Program-made: the position numbers and the translations under genes
Notes under the pieces: generated by a model
What the model was told of the DNA's origin: nothing
Databases searched by the model: none
The model's input: the letters and a program-made list of their open reading frames with translations, nothing else
Source of the DNA: Clostridium sp.
GTDB lineage: Bacteria > Bacillota > Clostridia > Clostridiales > Clostridiaceae
DNA length: 63,249 nt
NCBI RefSeq assembly: GCF_016650035.1
Contig: NZ_JAENWM010000011.1
Location: 1 to 63,249, forward strand
Direction: 5' to 3'
In this document: positions 55,432 through 63,249 of the stretch, piece after piece
How the letters are laid out: the number at the start of each line of letters is the position of its first letter
Position numbering within the stretch: the stretch's first letter is position 1

Positions 55432-56210
55432 TTAGAGGGCTTTATACAGCAGTTACAGGACTCATAACGGGAGAGGCTAAACAAAGTGTAGTAACTAATA
55501 ACTTAGCGAATGCTAATACAACTGGGTTTAAAAGTGATAATCTTTCTATTAAAAAATTCGATGATGTGCTAATACAAAATTACGACAAACTTGTAAACGG
55601 TGTGAATACTAAAAGTACTATTGGCTCCTTAAGCATGGGAAGTGAAGTAGATGATTTAAATACATATTTTACTCAAGGAGTAATTCAAAATACGGATAAA
55701 TCCACAGATTTTGCCATTGAGGGAAATGGATTTTTTACAGTACAAAGAGATGATGGCATAGATAATAAAAATTATTATACTAGAAGTGGTGATTTTCATG
55801 TCGATGGAAAGGGATATTTAGTGACGGATAGTGGAGATAAGGTATTAGGTGAAAATAAACTAACAAATGCAAACGAACCAATATTTGTGGGTGAAGGCAT
55901 GATGGTATCTGATAAATATGGGAATATTTCAGTTAACGGTGAAAACAAATATAAGCTTAATACTGTAGACTTTGAAGATTACAAAAGCATGAAAAAAATT
56001 GGAGATAATTTGTTTGAAGCAGCAAATCCAATCCAAAATGCTAATGTTACAGTTAGACAAAATGCATTAGAAAAATCAAATGTCAATGTGACAACTGAAA
56101 TTGTAAATATGATGACAATAATGAGGAATTTCGAAAGTAACCAAAAGGTTGTACAGGCTATAGATGAAACACTAGGAAAAGCAGTAAATGAAGTTGGTAC
56201 AGTAAGGTAG
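55428..56210 (+). CDS. Flagellar hook-basal body protein, FlgF/FlgG type (FlhO-like)
   Basis: A distal-rod type protein of 260 aa with the N-terminal motif AKQSVVTNNLANANTTGFKS and the C-terminal VNVTTEIVNMMTIMRNFESN. The middle has AIEGNGFFTVQ and YYTRSGDFHVDGKGYLV. It is one of a pair with the next gene, like flhO and flhP in Bacillus. FlgF and FlgG cannot be separated by eye with certainty. ATGA overlap with the gene before it. Confidence 0.9.
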   Translation: MIRGLYTAVTGLITGEAKQSVVTNNLANANTTGFKSDNLSIKKFDDVLIQNYDKLVNGVNTKSTIGSLSMGSEVDDLNTYFTQGVIQNTDKSTDFAIEGNGFFTVQRDDGIDNKNYYTRSGDFHVDGKGYLVTDSGDKVLGENKLTNANEPIFVGEGMMVSDKYGNISVNGENKYKLNTVDFEDYKSMKKIGDNLFEAANPIQNANVTVRQNALEKSNVNVTTEIVNMMTIMRNFESNQKVVQAIDETLGKAVNEVGTVR

Positions 56211-56237
56211 TTACTAAATGAGGGTGGTGAGGCGTAA

Positions 56238-57035
56238 ATGTTAAGACTTTTAGAGAATAGTCGAAGTTCTATGATGGCCCAACAGGAAAAATTAGATAGT
56301 ATATCAAATAATATTGCAAATGTAAATACCAACGGGTATAAAAAAACTAATGTTAATTTTAAGGATCTAGTTTACGAATCTCTTGATAGAGCAGGGTACC
56401 CTGTATCTTCCGATAGTGATGGCAAAGCAATACTACAAAATGGTACTGGTGTTAGGGTGGGGGAATGGACGCGAGATACTTCCCAAGGAAATCTTACAGC
56501 CACTGATGTTCCAACAGATTTAGCTATAGATGGAATAGGCTATTTTGAAGTAGTACAATCAGACAATAGTAAGGCTTATACAAGAGCTGGTGATTTTACA
56601 ACAGATGCAAATGGTAATATAGTTGACCCCAAGGGAAATAGACTTAGTATAATAGATGATTCTGGTAATAATATTAATACATTCGATGGAACTTATAAAT
56701 TCCAAAGAAACAATTTTGTTGTAGATTCAAAAGGAGTTGTATCTATAAAAGACCCCACGGGCGATTTGGCCGTGGGAAAAGTGAAAATTTCAAATGTTAT
56801 AGGTGACAATTCGATGGTTTCTATAGGAGACGGCCTATTTATGCCAAGGCCTGGTTCAGAGGCTATAGATAGCACCGATTATTCAATTAGACAAGGATTT
56901 TTAGAACTGTCAAACGTTGATATTACAACAGAGATGACCCAAATGCTTATAACTCAAAGAGCTTTTCAACTTAGTTCTACAACTTTAAAAACGGCTGATG
57001 AAATGTGGCAAATGGCTAATAATTTGCAAAAATAA
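56238..57035 (+). CDS. flgG: FlgG-type distal rod protein (FlhP-like)
   Basis: A 265-aa rod protein: EKLDSISNNIANVNTNGYKK near the start, DLAIDGIGYFEVVQ and YTRAGDFTTDANGNIVDPKG in the middle, and a C-terminus VDITTEMTQMLITQRAFQLS. It is the last gene of the long operon and is followed by a strong terminator. Confidence 0.92.
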   Translation: MLRLLENSRSSMMAQQEKLDSISNNIANVNTNGYKKTNVNFKDLVYESLDRAGYPVSSDSDGKAILQNGTGVRVGEWTRDTSQGNLTATDVPTDLAIDGIGYFEVVQSDNSKAYTRAGDFTTDANGNIVDPKGNRLSIIDDSGNNINTFDGTYKFQRNNFVVDSKGVVSIKDPTGDLAVGKVKISNVIGDNSMVSIGDGLFMPRPGSEAIDSTDYSIRQGFLELSNVDITTEMTQMLITQRAFQLSSTTLKTADEMWQMANNLQK

Positions 57036-57044
57036 ATAAATATA

Positions 57045-57079
57045 AAAATAGACATGCTCTTGTGAGTATGTCTATTTTT
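57045..57079 (+). terminator. Terminator of the flgB-flgG operon
   Basis: AAAATAGACATGCTC pairs with GAGTATGTCTATTTT (one G-U), ending in TTTTT. Confidence 0.9.
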
Positions 57080-57179
57080 ACTTTTAGAAAATAATAATTG
57101 AGAAATAGTTTTAATTAATGAAAATCCCTCATATATTATTAGTAAAGTCTGTAACAATATGAAATAGGAGGGATGAAGC

Positions 57180-57941
57180 TTGGGGATAGGATATTTAGTT
57201 GGGTGTTTAATTAGTATATTACTCTGGAAACTCGATAGGCAAGGTATAATAAGCTTTGTTAACAAGAAAATAAGGAAAAAAATTAAAAACCCTTATGTGA
57301 TACAATTTTTATATTTATGTGCTTTAATTGCTATATATATGGGGCTTTTTATTGTGAAAAATAATGAGATATACAATGCCATCACAGCTTTTATAGTATT
57401 AGATATAAGTAATACAGAGAGAAAAAATATAAATAACACCGAAAGGAAGCATTTTTATGACACCATGTCCACTATATCTAGAGCACTAGTTTGTGGATTT
57501 ATTGCACCGCTATTTTATATTGTAATTTTTGGAAACGCGTCAGCTATTGTATTTACTTTACTCTACAATATTAGCTTTGATGAGGAACTTAATTTAATAG
57601 GTATAATTGTATCTATAGCTAACATAATTCCATCATTAATAACAGAAGTTTTTTTATATATAATTTATGTTTTAAAGAATCGAAAGTTAAAGATAAAATT
57701 TAAAGGCGATTATATTAATAATCTTTTTAAGATGCCTATGTTAAATGTGGATATAATAGCTGCTTATATAGGATCTGTTAATTTTTACTTTCATTATAAT
57801 GGGAAAAATATGCATTACCTAAAATCCTATGGCAACTATAACAATAAGATCGATGATGTATGTATTAAGAATTATTTAAGTATTAGTTATTCTATATGTT
57901 TTATGATTTTTACAGCTTTTGTAGTGGTATATTTATTATAG
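57180..57941 (+). CDS. Membrane protein of unknown function
   Basis: A 253-aa very hydrophobic protein that starts at TTG behind AGGAGGGA. It has about six predicted membrane segments (near residues 3-17, 42-60, 65-75, 103-128, 137-165, 240-253). A hydrophilic stretch NTERKNINNTERKHFYDTMS carries a short repeated NTERK(N/H) word. I do not recognise a family. It stands alone between two terminators and outside the flagellar operon, so a motility role is not implied. Confidence 0.7.
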   Translation: MGIGYLVGCLISILLWKLDRQGIISFVNKKIRKKIKNPYVIQFLYLCALIAIYMGLFIVKNNEIYNAITAFIVLDISNTERKNINNTERKHFYDTMSTISRALVCGFIAPLFYIVIFGNASAIVFTLLYNISFDEELNLIGIIVSIANIIPSLITEVFLYIIYVLKNRKLKIKFKGDYINNLFKMPMLNVDIIAAYIGSVNFYFHYNGKNMHYLKSYGNYNNKIDDVCIKNYLSISYSICFMIFTAFVVVYLL

Positions 57942-57948
57942 AACATAT

Positions 57949-57990
57949 AAAATGGAAGCATTTATTTTTTAAAAATAAATGCTTCCATTT
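57949..57990. terminator. Bidirectional terminator between convergent genes
   Basis: AAAATGGAAGCATTTATTTT pairs with AAAATAAATGCTTCCATTTT over at least 20 bp with A and T runs on both sides. It serves the membrane-protein gene on the plus strand and the pyrophosphatase gene on the minus strand. Confidence 0.93.
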
Positions 57991-58014
57991 TTATATTAAC
58001 TTAAATTACTAAAT

Positions 58015-59658
58015 TTAAGTTGCTTTATTTATGGCATCTGTAATAGGGGGTATAACTTGTTTTTTTCTTGAAATTAGACCAGGAATGTATATTCCGTTAT
58101 CAGTTAAAGTAACATTAAAGGCTTTTGAAATAACTTCTTTATGTTCACCAACGGCTATTAATGTGGAACCGCCATTTAGTATGTCGGTTAGCATTAGTAA
58201 AATGATGTCAAAGCCACTTTCTTCGGCTTTTTTATTCATTAATTCTATCATGTCATCTTTCATTGGGTCGAAGCCTTCAATGTACATTGTGCCAACTTGT
58301 GATACTCCTATTTTTAAATTATTAAGAGTAAAAACCTTAAAGTCTTGGTAAAAAATTTCCTTAGCAGTTTTACCTTCAAGGGAAGTACCAGCTTTAAACA
58401 TTTCTTTGGCAAATTCTTCTATATTTAAATTTGCAATTGTAGATAATCTTTTTAATATAAGTTTATCTATTAAAGTTGAAGTAGGAGATTTTAGAAGTAG
58501 AGTATCAGAAATAATTGCTGCACATAGAATACCTGCTGCTTTTTTAGAGGGTCTAATCCCATTTTCAAAGAATATGGATGCAATAATTGTTGAGGTACTA
58601 CCTACAGGTTCATTTCTAAAATATATCGGGGTACCAGTTTGTACATCTGCAATTCTATGGTGGTCTATTATTTCTAATAGCTCAGCATCTTCAAGCCCTG
58701 TTACTGACTGAGTTTTTTCATTATGATCTACAAGAATGACTTTTTTTCTGTTTTGTGATATTAAATGATATCTAGATACTGAACCGACAACTTTATTGTT
58801 TTCATCAATAACTGGATAACTTCTGTATCTAGTTTCAAGCATAATATATTTTATCTCATCAATAAAATCCTCTGTATGAAAACTTAAAACATTTTTTTTA
58901 GTCATAACATAACTTATAGGGATACTTTGTGTTATAAGTCTAGAAGCTGTAAATGTGTCAAAAGGGGTTAACACAATTGTACATTCATTAGTTTCGGCTA
59001 GTTTAATAATTTCCTTAGTGGGAGCATGGTTTCCTGTAATTATTAAGAGAGCAACTTTAGATGTAATCAGTAAATGTTGGGAGTCTTCTCTATCTCCACA
59101 TATGGCAATATCGCCAGGTTCAATTATAGCTTTTGTACTATCCGGATGCATGGCAGCTACGATAATCTTTCCTATTATTTTAAAAGGTATGTCAGGTTTG
59201 TACACACATTTAGCTGATAAAGTATCTAAAATATTCTCAAGGGTCGTATTGCTTTTGGCAAGAATAGAATTATCCCAAATATCTAGATAGCTTGCAGCAA
59301 GATTAGAAACTGATGCTACACCAGCTAACCTATCATTTTCATCTATAACAGGTAAAGTCTTTATACTATTTTTTTTCATAATAGACCAGGCCATTTTAAG
59401 AGAAATATCGGGGGAAATAGGAGCTACAACATCAATATCCAAGTCGGAAATTTGAGTTTTAACTGTAGTTATAAGTTTCGGCTCCTCTACTTTAAAATAA
59501 TTAAGAATAAATTGAGTTTCACGATTAATTTCTCCAAGTCTTATAGGTAGTGCATGAATTTTTCCGGTCTTATTTTTAAACTCTGCATAGGCAATTGCAG
59601 AACAAATTGAATCTGTATCTGGATTTTTATGCCCCGTGATATAAATAACGTTTTTCAC
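58015..59658 (-). CDS. ppaC: Mn-dependent inorganic pyrophosphatase with CBS and DRTGG domains
   Basis: This enzyme hydrolyses pyrophosphate (family II, DHH type) and is regulated by adenine nucleotides through CBS domains. It is 547 aa: N-terminal DHH part with TGHKNPDTDSICSAIAYAEF, then CBS1 (about 65-120), a DRTGG domain, CBS2 (about 245-300), DHNEKTQ, the DHH motif IDHHRI, AAIISDTLLLKSPTST and a DHHA2 C-terminus. The long form is typical of clostridia. AMP/ADP inhibit and ATP or diadenosine polyphosphates activate such enzymes. GGAGG lies before the start. Confidence 0.95.
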   Translation of the reverse strand: MKNVIYITGHKNPDTDSICSAIAYAEFKNKTGKIHALPIRLGEINRETQFILNYFKVEEPKLITTVKTQISDLDIDVVAPISPDISLKMAWSIMKKNSIKTLPVIDENDRLAGVASVSNLAASYLDIWDNSILAKSNTTLENILDTLSAKCVYKPDIPFKIIGKIIVAAMHPDSTKAIIEPGDIAICGDREDSQHLLITSKVALLIITGNHAPTKEIIKLAETNECTIVLTPFDTFTASRLITQSIPISYVMTKKNVLSFHTEDFIDEIKYIMLETRYRSYPVIDENNKVVGSVSRYHLISQNRKKVILVDHNEKTQSVTGLEDAELLEIIDHHRIADVQTGTPIYFRNEPVGSTSTIIASIFFENGIRPSKKAAGILCAAIISDTLLLKSPTSTLIDKLILKRLSTIANLNIEEFAKEMFKAGTSLEGKTAKEIFYQDFKVFTLNNLKIGVSQVGTMYIEGFDPMKDDMIELMNKKAEESGFDIILLMLTDILNGGSTLIAVGEHKEVISKAFNVTLTDNGIYIPGLISRKKQVIPPITDAINKAT

Positions 59659-59935
59659 TTATGTTCCTCCTAGCATGCGTATGGTGAAGATAACAATTCT
59701 AAATTGTTAACTGGCCTTATTGATCATTCGCAATTATTGTTAGTATTAGTTTATAATGAAATGCCTATATTGTAAAGCAGAACCCAATATAAGTTAAAAT
59801 AATCCACTGTATGTTTTTTCATATGTAAGTAAAATAAGACATATATTATTAAAGAATGAAGAATATATTAACTTTAGGATAGGGTATCTTTTAGTAAAAG
59901 TTATCTATGTCAGTGGAGTAGAAGGGGGAGTTTAC

Positions 59936-62500
59936 GTGATTAATGAAAGATCGGCAAATAGTAATGAACTTTGGAGTGGACTTACATCGAAGCAGGCTGA
60001 AACTAGGCTTAAACAATATGGACTGAACAAATTAGAAAATAAAAAAAAGATATCCCCAATTCATATATTCTTATCACAGTTTAACGATTTTATTACTTGG
60101 GTCCTTATAGCAGCAACTGTGATTTCAGGATTTATGGGAGAGAAAGCTGATGCAATAACTATATTTATTATAGTTATAATGAATGGAATATTAGGATTTA
60201 TTCAAGAGTATAAAACAGAGAAGTCCTTAGAGGCACTTGGAAGGCTTGCAGCGCCAACTGCTAAAGTAATTAGAAATGGTGGTGTTTCAGTAATAAATGC
60301 TATATATTTAGTGCCTGGTGATTTAGTAGTTTTAGAAAGTGGGGATAGAATTCCGGCGGATTGTATGCTTATGCAAGATAATAATGCAATGCTAGATGAA
60401 TCTTTACTTACTGGAGAGTCTGCAGGAGTAAACAAAAGTTCTAGGTCTTCTGATAATAATATTTATATGGGAACAATACTTCTAACAGGAAAAGCTACAG
60501 CAAAAGTTCTAGCCACTGGTATGATGACTGAAATGGGTAAAATAGCCAATATGCTTCATAGCATTGAAAATGAACCGTCTCCACTAAAAGAAAGACTAGA
60601 ACATCTTGGAAAAATATTAGTTGCACTTTGTATAATTATTTGTGTGATTGTAACTGTAATGGGTATTTGGCGTGGACAAGATATGTATACAATGTTTTTA
60701 CTAGGGATAAGTTTAGCAGTAGCTGCAATTCCCGAAGGCTTAACGGCTATTGTTACAGTTGCACTAGCACTAGGGGTATCTAGAATGCTTAAAAGAAAAG
60801 CATTAATTAGAAAACTACCTGCAGTTGAAACGTTAGGGTGTACATCTGTAATATGCACAGATAAGACAGGCACGCTAACCCAAAATAACATGACAGTAAA
60901 GGCATTATATTTTAATAGTCGCGTTCATTATGTTGATAGTGATAAAATACCATTAAATTTATTAATGAAAAAAGCTTATACATACTGTAACGATTGCAAC
61001 TATGATTTTAATAAAGGTGATATGGAAAAATGTTTATTTGGTGATCCTACAGAAACTGCATTAATTAAAGCTTATTTTGTAAAGACACAGGATCTAAAAG
61101 AGTTTTTAAATAAATCTAAAAGGGTATATGAAAATCCTTTTAATTCAACAAGGAAAATTATGTCAGTTATTGTTAAAGAAGAAGGTAGTGAAGCTTGTTA
61201 TGTCAAGGGTGCTCCGGAAAGGGTTATAGAAAAATGTAAGTATATATATATTGACGGAGTCGTACAGCCTTTGCTTTTGAATTATAAAAATTCACTATTA
61301 AGGGCAGTGGAATCTATGTCTTTTAAGGCATTAAGGTGTATCGCCTGTGCCTATAAGGTTTCTGGCCTTACACGTAATGAGAATTTAGAGTCAAATTTAA
61401 TTTTCATAGGTGTTGTAGGTATAATTGACCCTCCTCGGCCCGAAGTGAAGGAAGCCGTCCAAAAGTGTAAAATTGCAGGTATTAAGCCTGTAATGATAAC
61501 TGGTGATCACAAAAACACAGCTTACGCTATTGGGAAGGAGTTGGATATATGCAAATCTCCAGATGAGGTTATAACGGGAGATGAGCTGGACAAATTAAAT
61601 GAAGTGGAACTTGATAAAACTATTGATGATTTTAGAATATTTGCAAGAGTAAGTCCAAAACACAAGCTGAGAATTGTAAAAGCTTTTAAACATAAAAATT
61701 ATATTGTTGCAATGACAGGGGATGGTGTAAATGATGCCCCGGCTATAAAAGAAGCGGATATTGGCATAGCTATGGGGATATCCGGAACAGATGTAACTAA
61801 AGAAGCAGCTTCAATGATTCTTTTAGATGATAACTTTGCCACAATAGTTGCAGCAGTTGAAGAGGGGAGGGTAATATATGATAATATAAGGAAATTTATA
61901 AGGTACTTATTATCCTGCAATTTAGGAGAAGTACTTACTATGTTTTTGGCTTCATTATTTTATTTAGATAATCCTTTGCTTCCAATTCAAATTCTATTTG
62001 TTAATCTAGTTACAGATGGGCTTCCTGCCATTGCACTAGGCGTGGATCCGGCGGGCAAGGGAATTATGCTCCAAAGGCCTAGAGAAAAGAGGGAAAGTGT
62101 ATTTTCAAGGGGGCTTACAGAAAAGATTGTAATTCGTGGGAGCCTCATTGGTGTATGTACAGTTTTAGCATTTATTGCAGGTGAATATTATGGTATGGAT
62201 CTTTCCGCATGTAGAACCTTGGCTCTAGGTACACTAGTTTTATCTCAACTTATACATGTGTTTGAATGTAGATCAGAAAAGCAATCACTTTTTGAGATTA
62301 ATCCCTTTACAAATTTGTACTTAATTGGAGCAGTAGGTATATCAATACTAATGCTAATTAGTATTGTTTATATTCCATTATTTCAGAATGTATTTCATAC
62401 AATACCTCTTAACTTCGGTCAATGGTTAATTATTCTGTTTTTCTCTGGCATTATATCCTTCATTAACAGTTTGTATTTATATTTAGTCCATAATCATTAA
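59936..62500 (+). CDS. Calcium-type cation-transporting P-type ATPase
   Basis: A P-type ATPase of 854 aa resembling SERCA/PMR1 Ca2+ pumps (YloB, LMCA1). The N-terminal cation domain is SGLTSKQAETRLKQYGLNKL, the actuator has LDESLLTGES, the M4 ion motif is AAIPEGLTAI, phosphorylation D309 is in CTDKTGTLTQNN, the nucleotide domain has VKGAPERVIEKCK, the hinge is GDGVNDAPAIKEADIGIAMG, and M6 has NLVTDGLPAIALGVDP. M4 reads PEGLT, where SERCA has PEGLP. Ca2+ is likely; Mn2+ is possible. GTG start behind AAGGGGGAG. I find no clear promoter in 59659-59935. Confidence 0.94.
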   Translation: MINERSANSNELWSGLTSKQAETRLKQYGLNKLENKKKISPIHIFLSQFNDFITWVLIAATVISGFMGEKADAITIFIIVIMNGILGFIQEYKTEKSLEALGRLAAPTAKVIRNGGVSVINAIYLVPGDLVVLESGDRIPADCMLMQDNNAMLDESLLTGESAGVNKSSRSSDNNIYMGTILLTGKATAKVLATGMMTEMGKIANMLHSIENEPSPLKERLEHLGKILVALCIIICVIVTVMGIWRGQDMYTMFLLGISLAVAAIPEGLTAIVTVALALGVSRMLKRKALIRKLPAVETLGCTSVICTDKTGTLTQNNMTVKALYFNSRVHYVDSDKIPLNLLMKKAYTYCNDCNYDFNKGDMEKCLFGDPTETALIKAYFVKTQDLKEFLNKSKRVYENPFNSTRKIMSVIVKEEGSEACYVKGAPERVIEKCKYIYIDGVVQPLLLNYKNSLLRAVESMSFKALRCIACAYKVSGLTRNENLESNLIFIGVVGIIDPPRPEVKEAVQKCKIAGIKPVMITGDHKNTAYAIGKELDICKSPDEVITGDELDKLNEVELDKTIDDFRIFARVSPKHKLRIVKAFKHKNYIVAMTGDGVNDAPAIKEADIGIAMGISGTDVTKEAASMILLDDNFATIVAAVEEGRVIYDNIRKFIRYLLSCNLGEVLTMFLASLFYLDNPLLPIQILFVNLVTDGLPAIALGVDPAGKGIMLQRPREKRESVFSRGLTEKIVIRGSLIGVCTVLAFIAGEYYGMDLSACRTLALGTLVLSQLIHVFECRSEKQSLFEINPFTNLYLIGAVGISILMLISIVYIPLFQNVFHTIPLNFGQWLIILFFSGIISFINSLYLYLVHNH

Positions 62501-62542
62501 AGCAGGAATACTTTAAATTAAAAAGCTTTATTTATAATAAAG

Positions 62543-62590
62543 AGCTATATGACAAAGTAAAAATTACCTTTGTCATATAGCTTCTTTTAT
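62543..62590. terminator. Bidirectional terminator between convergent genes
   Basis: AGCTATATGACAAAG (62543-62557) and CTTTGTCATATAGCT (62568-62582) pair perfectly, with GTAA/TTAC extending into the loop. T or A runs on either side. Confidence 0.93.
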
Positions 62591-63009
62591 TTAAGCCTTT
62601 TATCGGCTCTTACTCTTTGAACTTTTGGAGTAGCTCCGTTCATTGGAACTAAGTCTTTCTTTGTTGTTAAATTTCTAATGTTTACAATTTTAATTTGTTC
62701 TCTGTGTTCTTTTCCTTTTTTGCCCTTCATCCCTTGAATTATAACAGACTGTCCTTGAAGTACAGAAATAAAGTGAATTTTCTTAAACCAACGTTTTTTC
62801 ATAAATACGCATCTAGCAATAGACTTACTTCCGTCTGCCTTTACCAAGATGGTTACAGTTAATTTACTAAATATTCTAAAAAATTTCCAATAAATTTTTT
62901 CATCTACTTTGACAGATAGAACTCTACCTTGTGTTTGAGTAAGTCTATCTCCATATCTTTTCAAATAAGCATTTGTATAACTACTAGTTAATTTGTCTTT
63001 TAATCCCAT
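62587..63009 (-). CDS. Basic protein of unknown function
   Basis: A 140-aa protein rich in Lys and Arg with no family I recognise. It contains an Ile/Val-rich beta-like core (QGRVLSVKVDEKIYWKFFRI, then LTVTILVKADGSKSIARCVF and SVIIQGMKGKKGKEHREQIK). That pattern could be a small OB-like or SH3-like barrel with a basic tail, which would suit nucleic-acid binding, but this is inference. ATG 63009 has a GAGGGGT site on the minus strand. Its upstream region runs into the right IS end about 105 bp away. Confidence 0.7.
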   Translation of the reverse strand: MGLKDKLTSSYTNAYLKRYGDRLTQTQGRVLSVKVDEKIYWKFFRIFSKLTVTILVKADGSKSIARCVFMKKRWFKKIHFISVLQGQSVIIQGMKGKKGKEHREQIKIVNIRNLTTKKDLVPMNGATPKVQRVRADKRLK

Positions 63010-63112
63010 TAGTATTACCCCTCTACATTAAAAATTATAAAAAATCAATAAACTAATTATATCTTATGTTGTAATCAAACTCAAGTATTAAAATAGTCTA
63101 TTAAAATATTTA

Positions 63113-63249
63113 TATGATCCGTTTATGATAATGTCTTAGTATACCGTTTTTGATTATGTCCCAAACATACAAAAATATAGTGTAGAATATACCTCATAAG
63201 ATTGTACAAATGGGGTGTTGATAATCAGAAAGGTAGATTTAAATATGAA
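63113..63249 (+). mobile_element. Terminal fragment of an insertion sequence (right copy)
   Basis: This copy is identical over 136 bp to the reverse complement of 1-136 and starts at TGATCCG (63115). It holds the two 17-bp subterminal repeats (63119 and 63144, 25 bp apart) and the start of a plus-strand reading frame (GTG 63215 or TTG 63218) that runs off the window. Together with the left copy it shows the same IS end pointing outwards at both window borders. Confidence 0.6.

Overview
The window looks like a chromosome segment from a low-G+C, motile, anaerobic Firmicute, most likely Clostridium sensu stricto. The evidence is the very AT-rich sequence, strong AGGAGG-type ribosome sites, single-chain pyruvate:ferredoxin oxidoreductase beside a clostridial short-chain flavodoxin, a fused FliR-FlhB, fliY/cheC/cheD, and the FliW-CsrA pair. 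I could not determine the species. No rRNA, tRNA, CRISPR array or prophage was seen.

Layout. (1) 1-136 and 63113-63248 are perfect inverted copies of one sequence, which I read as the same end of an insertion sequence facing outwards on both sides. (2) 164-6631 is metabolic: flavodoxin, PFOR, a Cys-rich DUF1292 protein, a HAD phosphatase and a class IV aminotransferase. (3) 6669-17160 is a chemotaxis and switch operon: fapA, cheW, cheD, cheB, cheR, cheA, cheC, cheY, cheW, fliM, fliY. (4) 17318-25112 is a late operon behind a sigma-D promoter: flgM, flgN, flgK, flgL, fliW, csrA, flaG, an orphan gene, fliS, fliD and a fliT-like gene. (5) 25184-27990 is the main flagellin gene with its own sigma-D promoter, a long leader and a CsrA-type hairpin. 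(6) 28019-32839 is an accessory island: two related YjfB/coiled-coil modules (one split, one fused), a REP-associated tyrosine transposase with three REP-like hairpins around it, small membrane and coiled-coil proteins, and a second short flagellin with its own sigma-D promoter. (7) 32880-57079 is the long basal-body, export, motor and hook operon from flgB to flgG, including motAB, flhF, flhG, a PilZ protein, sigma-D and a SwrB-like protein. (8) 57180-63009 is non-flagellar: a membrane protein, a CBS-regulated inorganic pyrophosphatase, a Ca2+-type P-ATPase and a basic orphan protein.

How the parts work together. The basal-body operon makes the export gate, motor, hook and sigma-D. FlgM holds sigma-D until the hook is complete. 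Sigma-D then reads at least four promoters that I can see (17318, 25184, 31383, 31828), with the consensus TAAA-N16-(N)CGATAT; the 31383 site differs at one position. FliW and CsrA are encoded next to flaG, and the flagellin leader carries a near-perfect CsrA site, so the flagellin/FliW/CsrA homeostasis loop appears complete. FliY, CheC and CheD supply the Bacillus-type CheY-P phosphatase and adaptation branch.

The most unusual items are the RAYT/REP-like island between the two flagellin genes, the split versus fused YjfB modules, a GCT-biased Ala-rich insert in the hook protein, two genes that seem to start at ATT, a 45-codon ORF in the flagellin leader, and the inverted IS ends.
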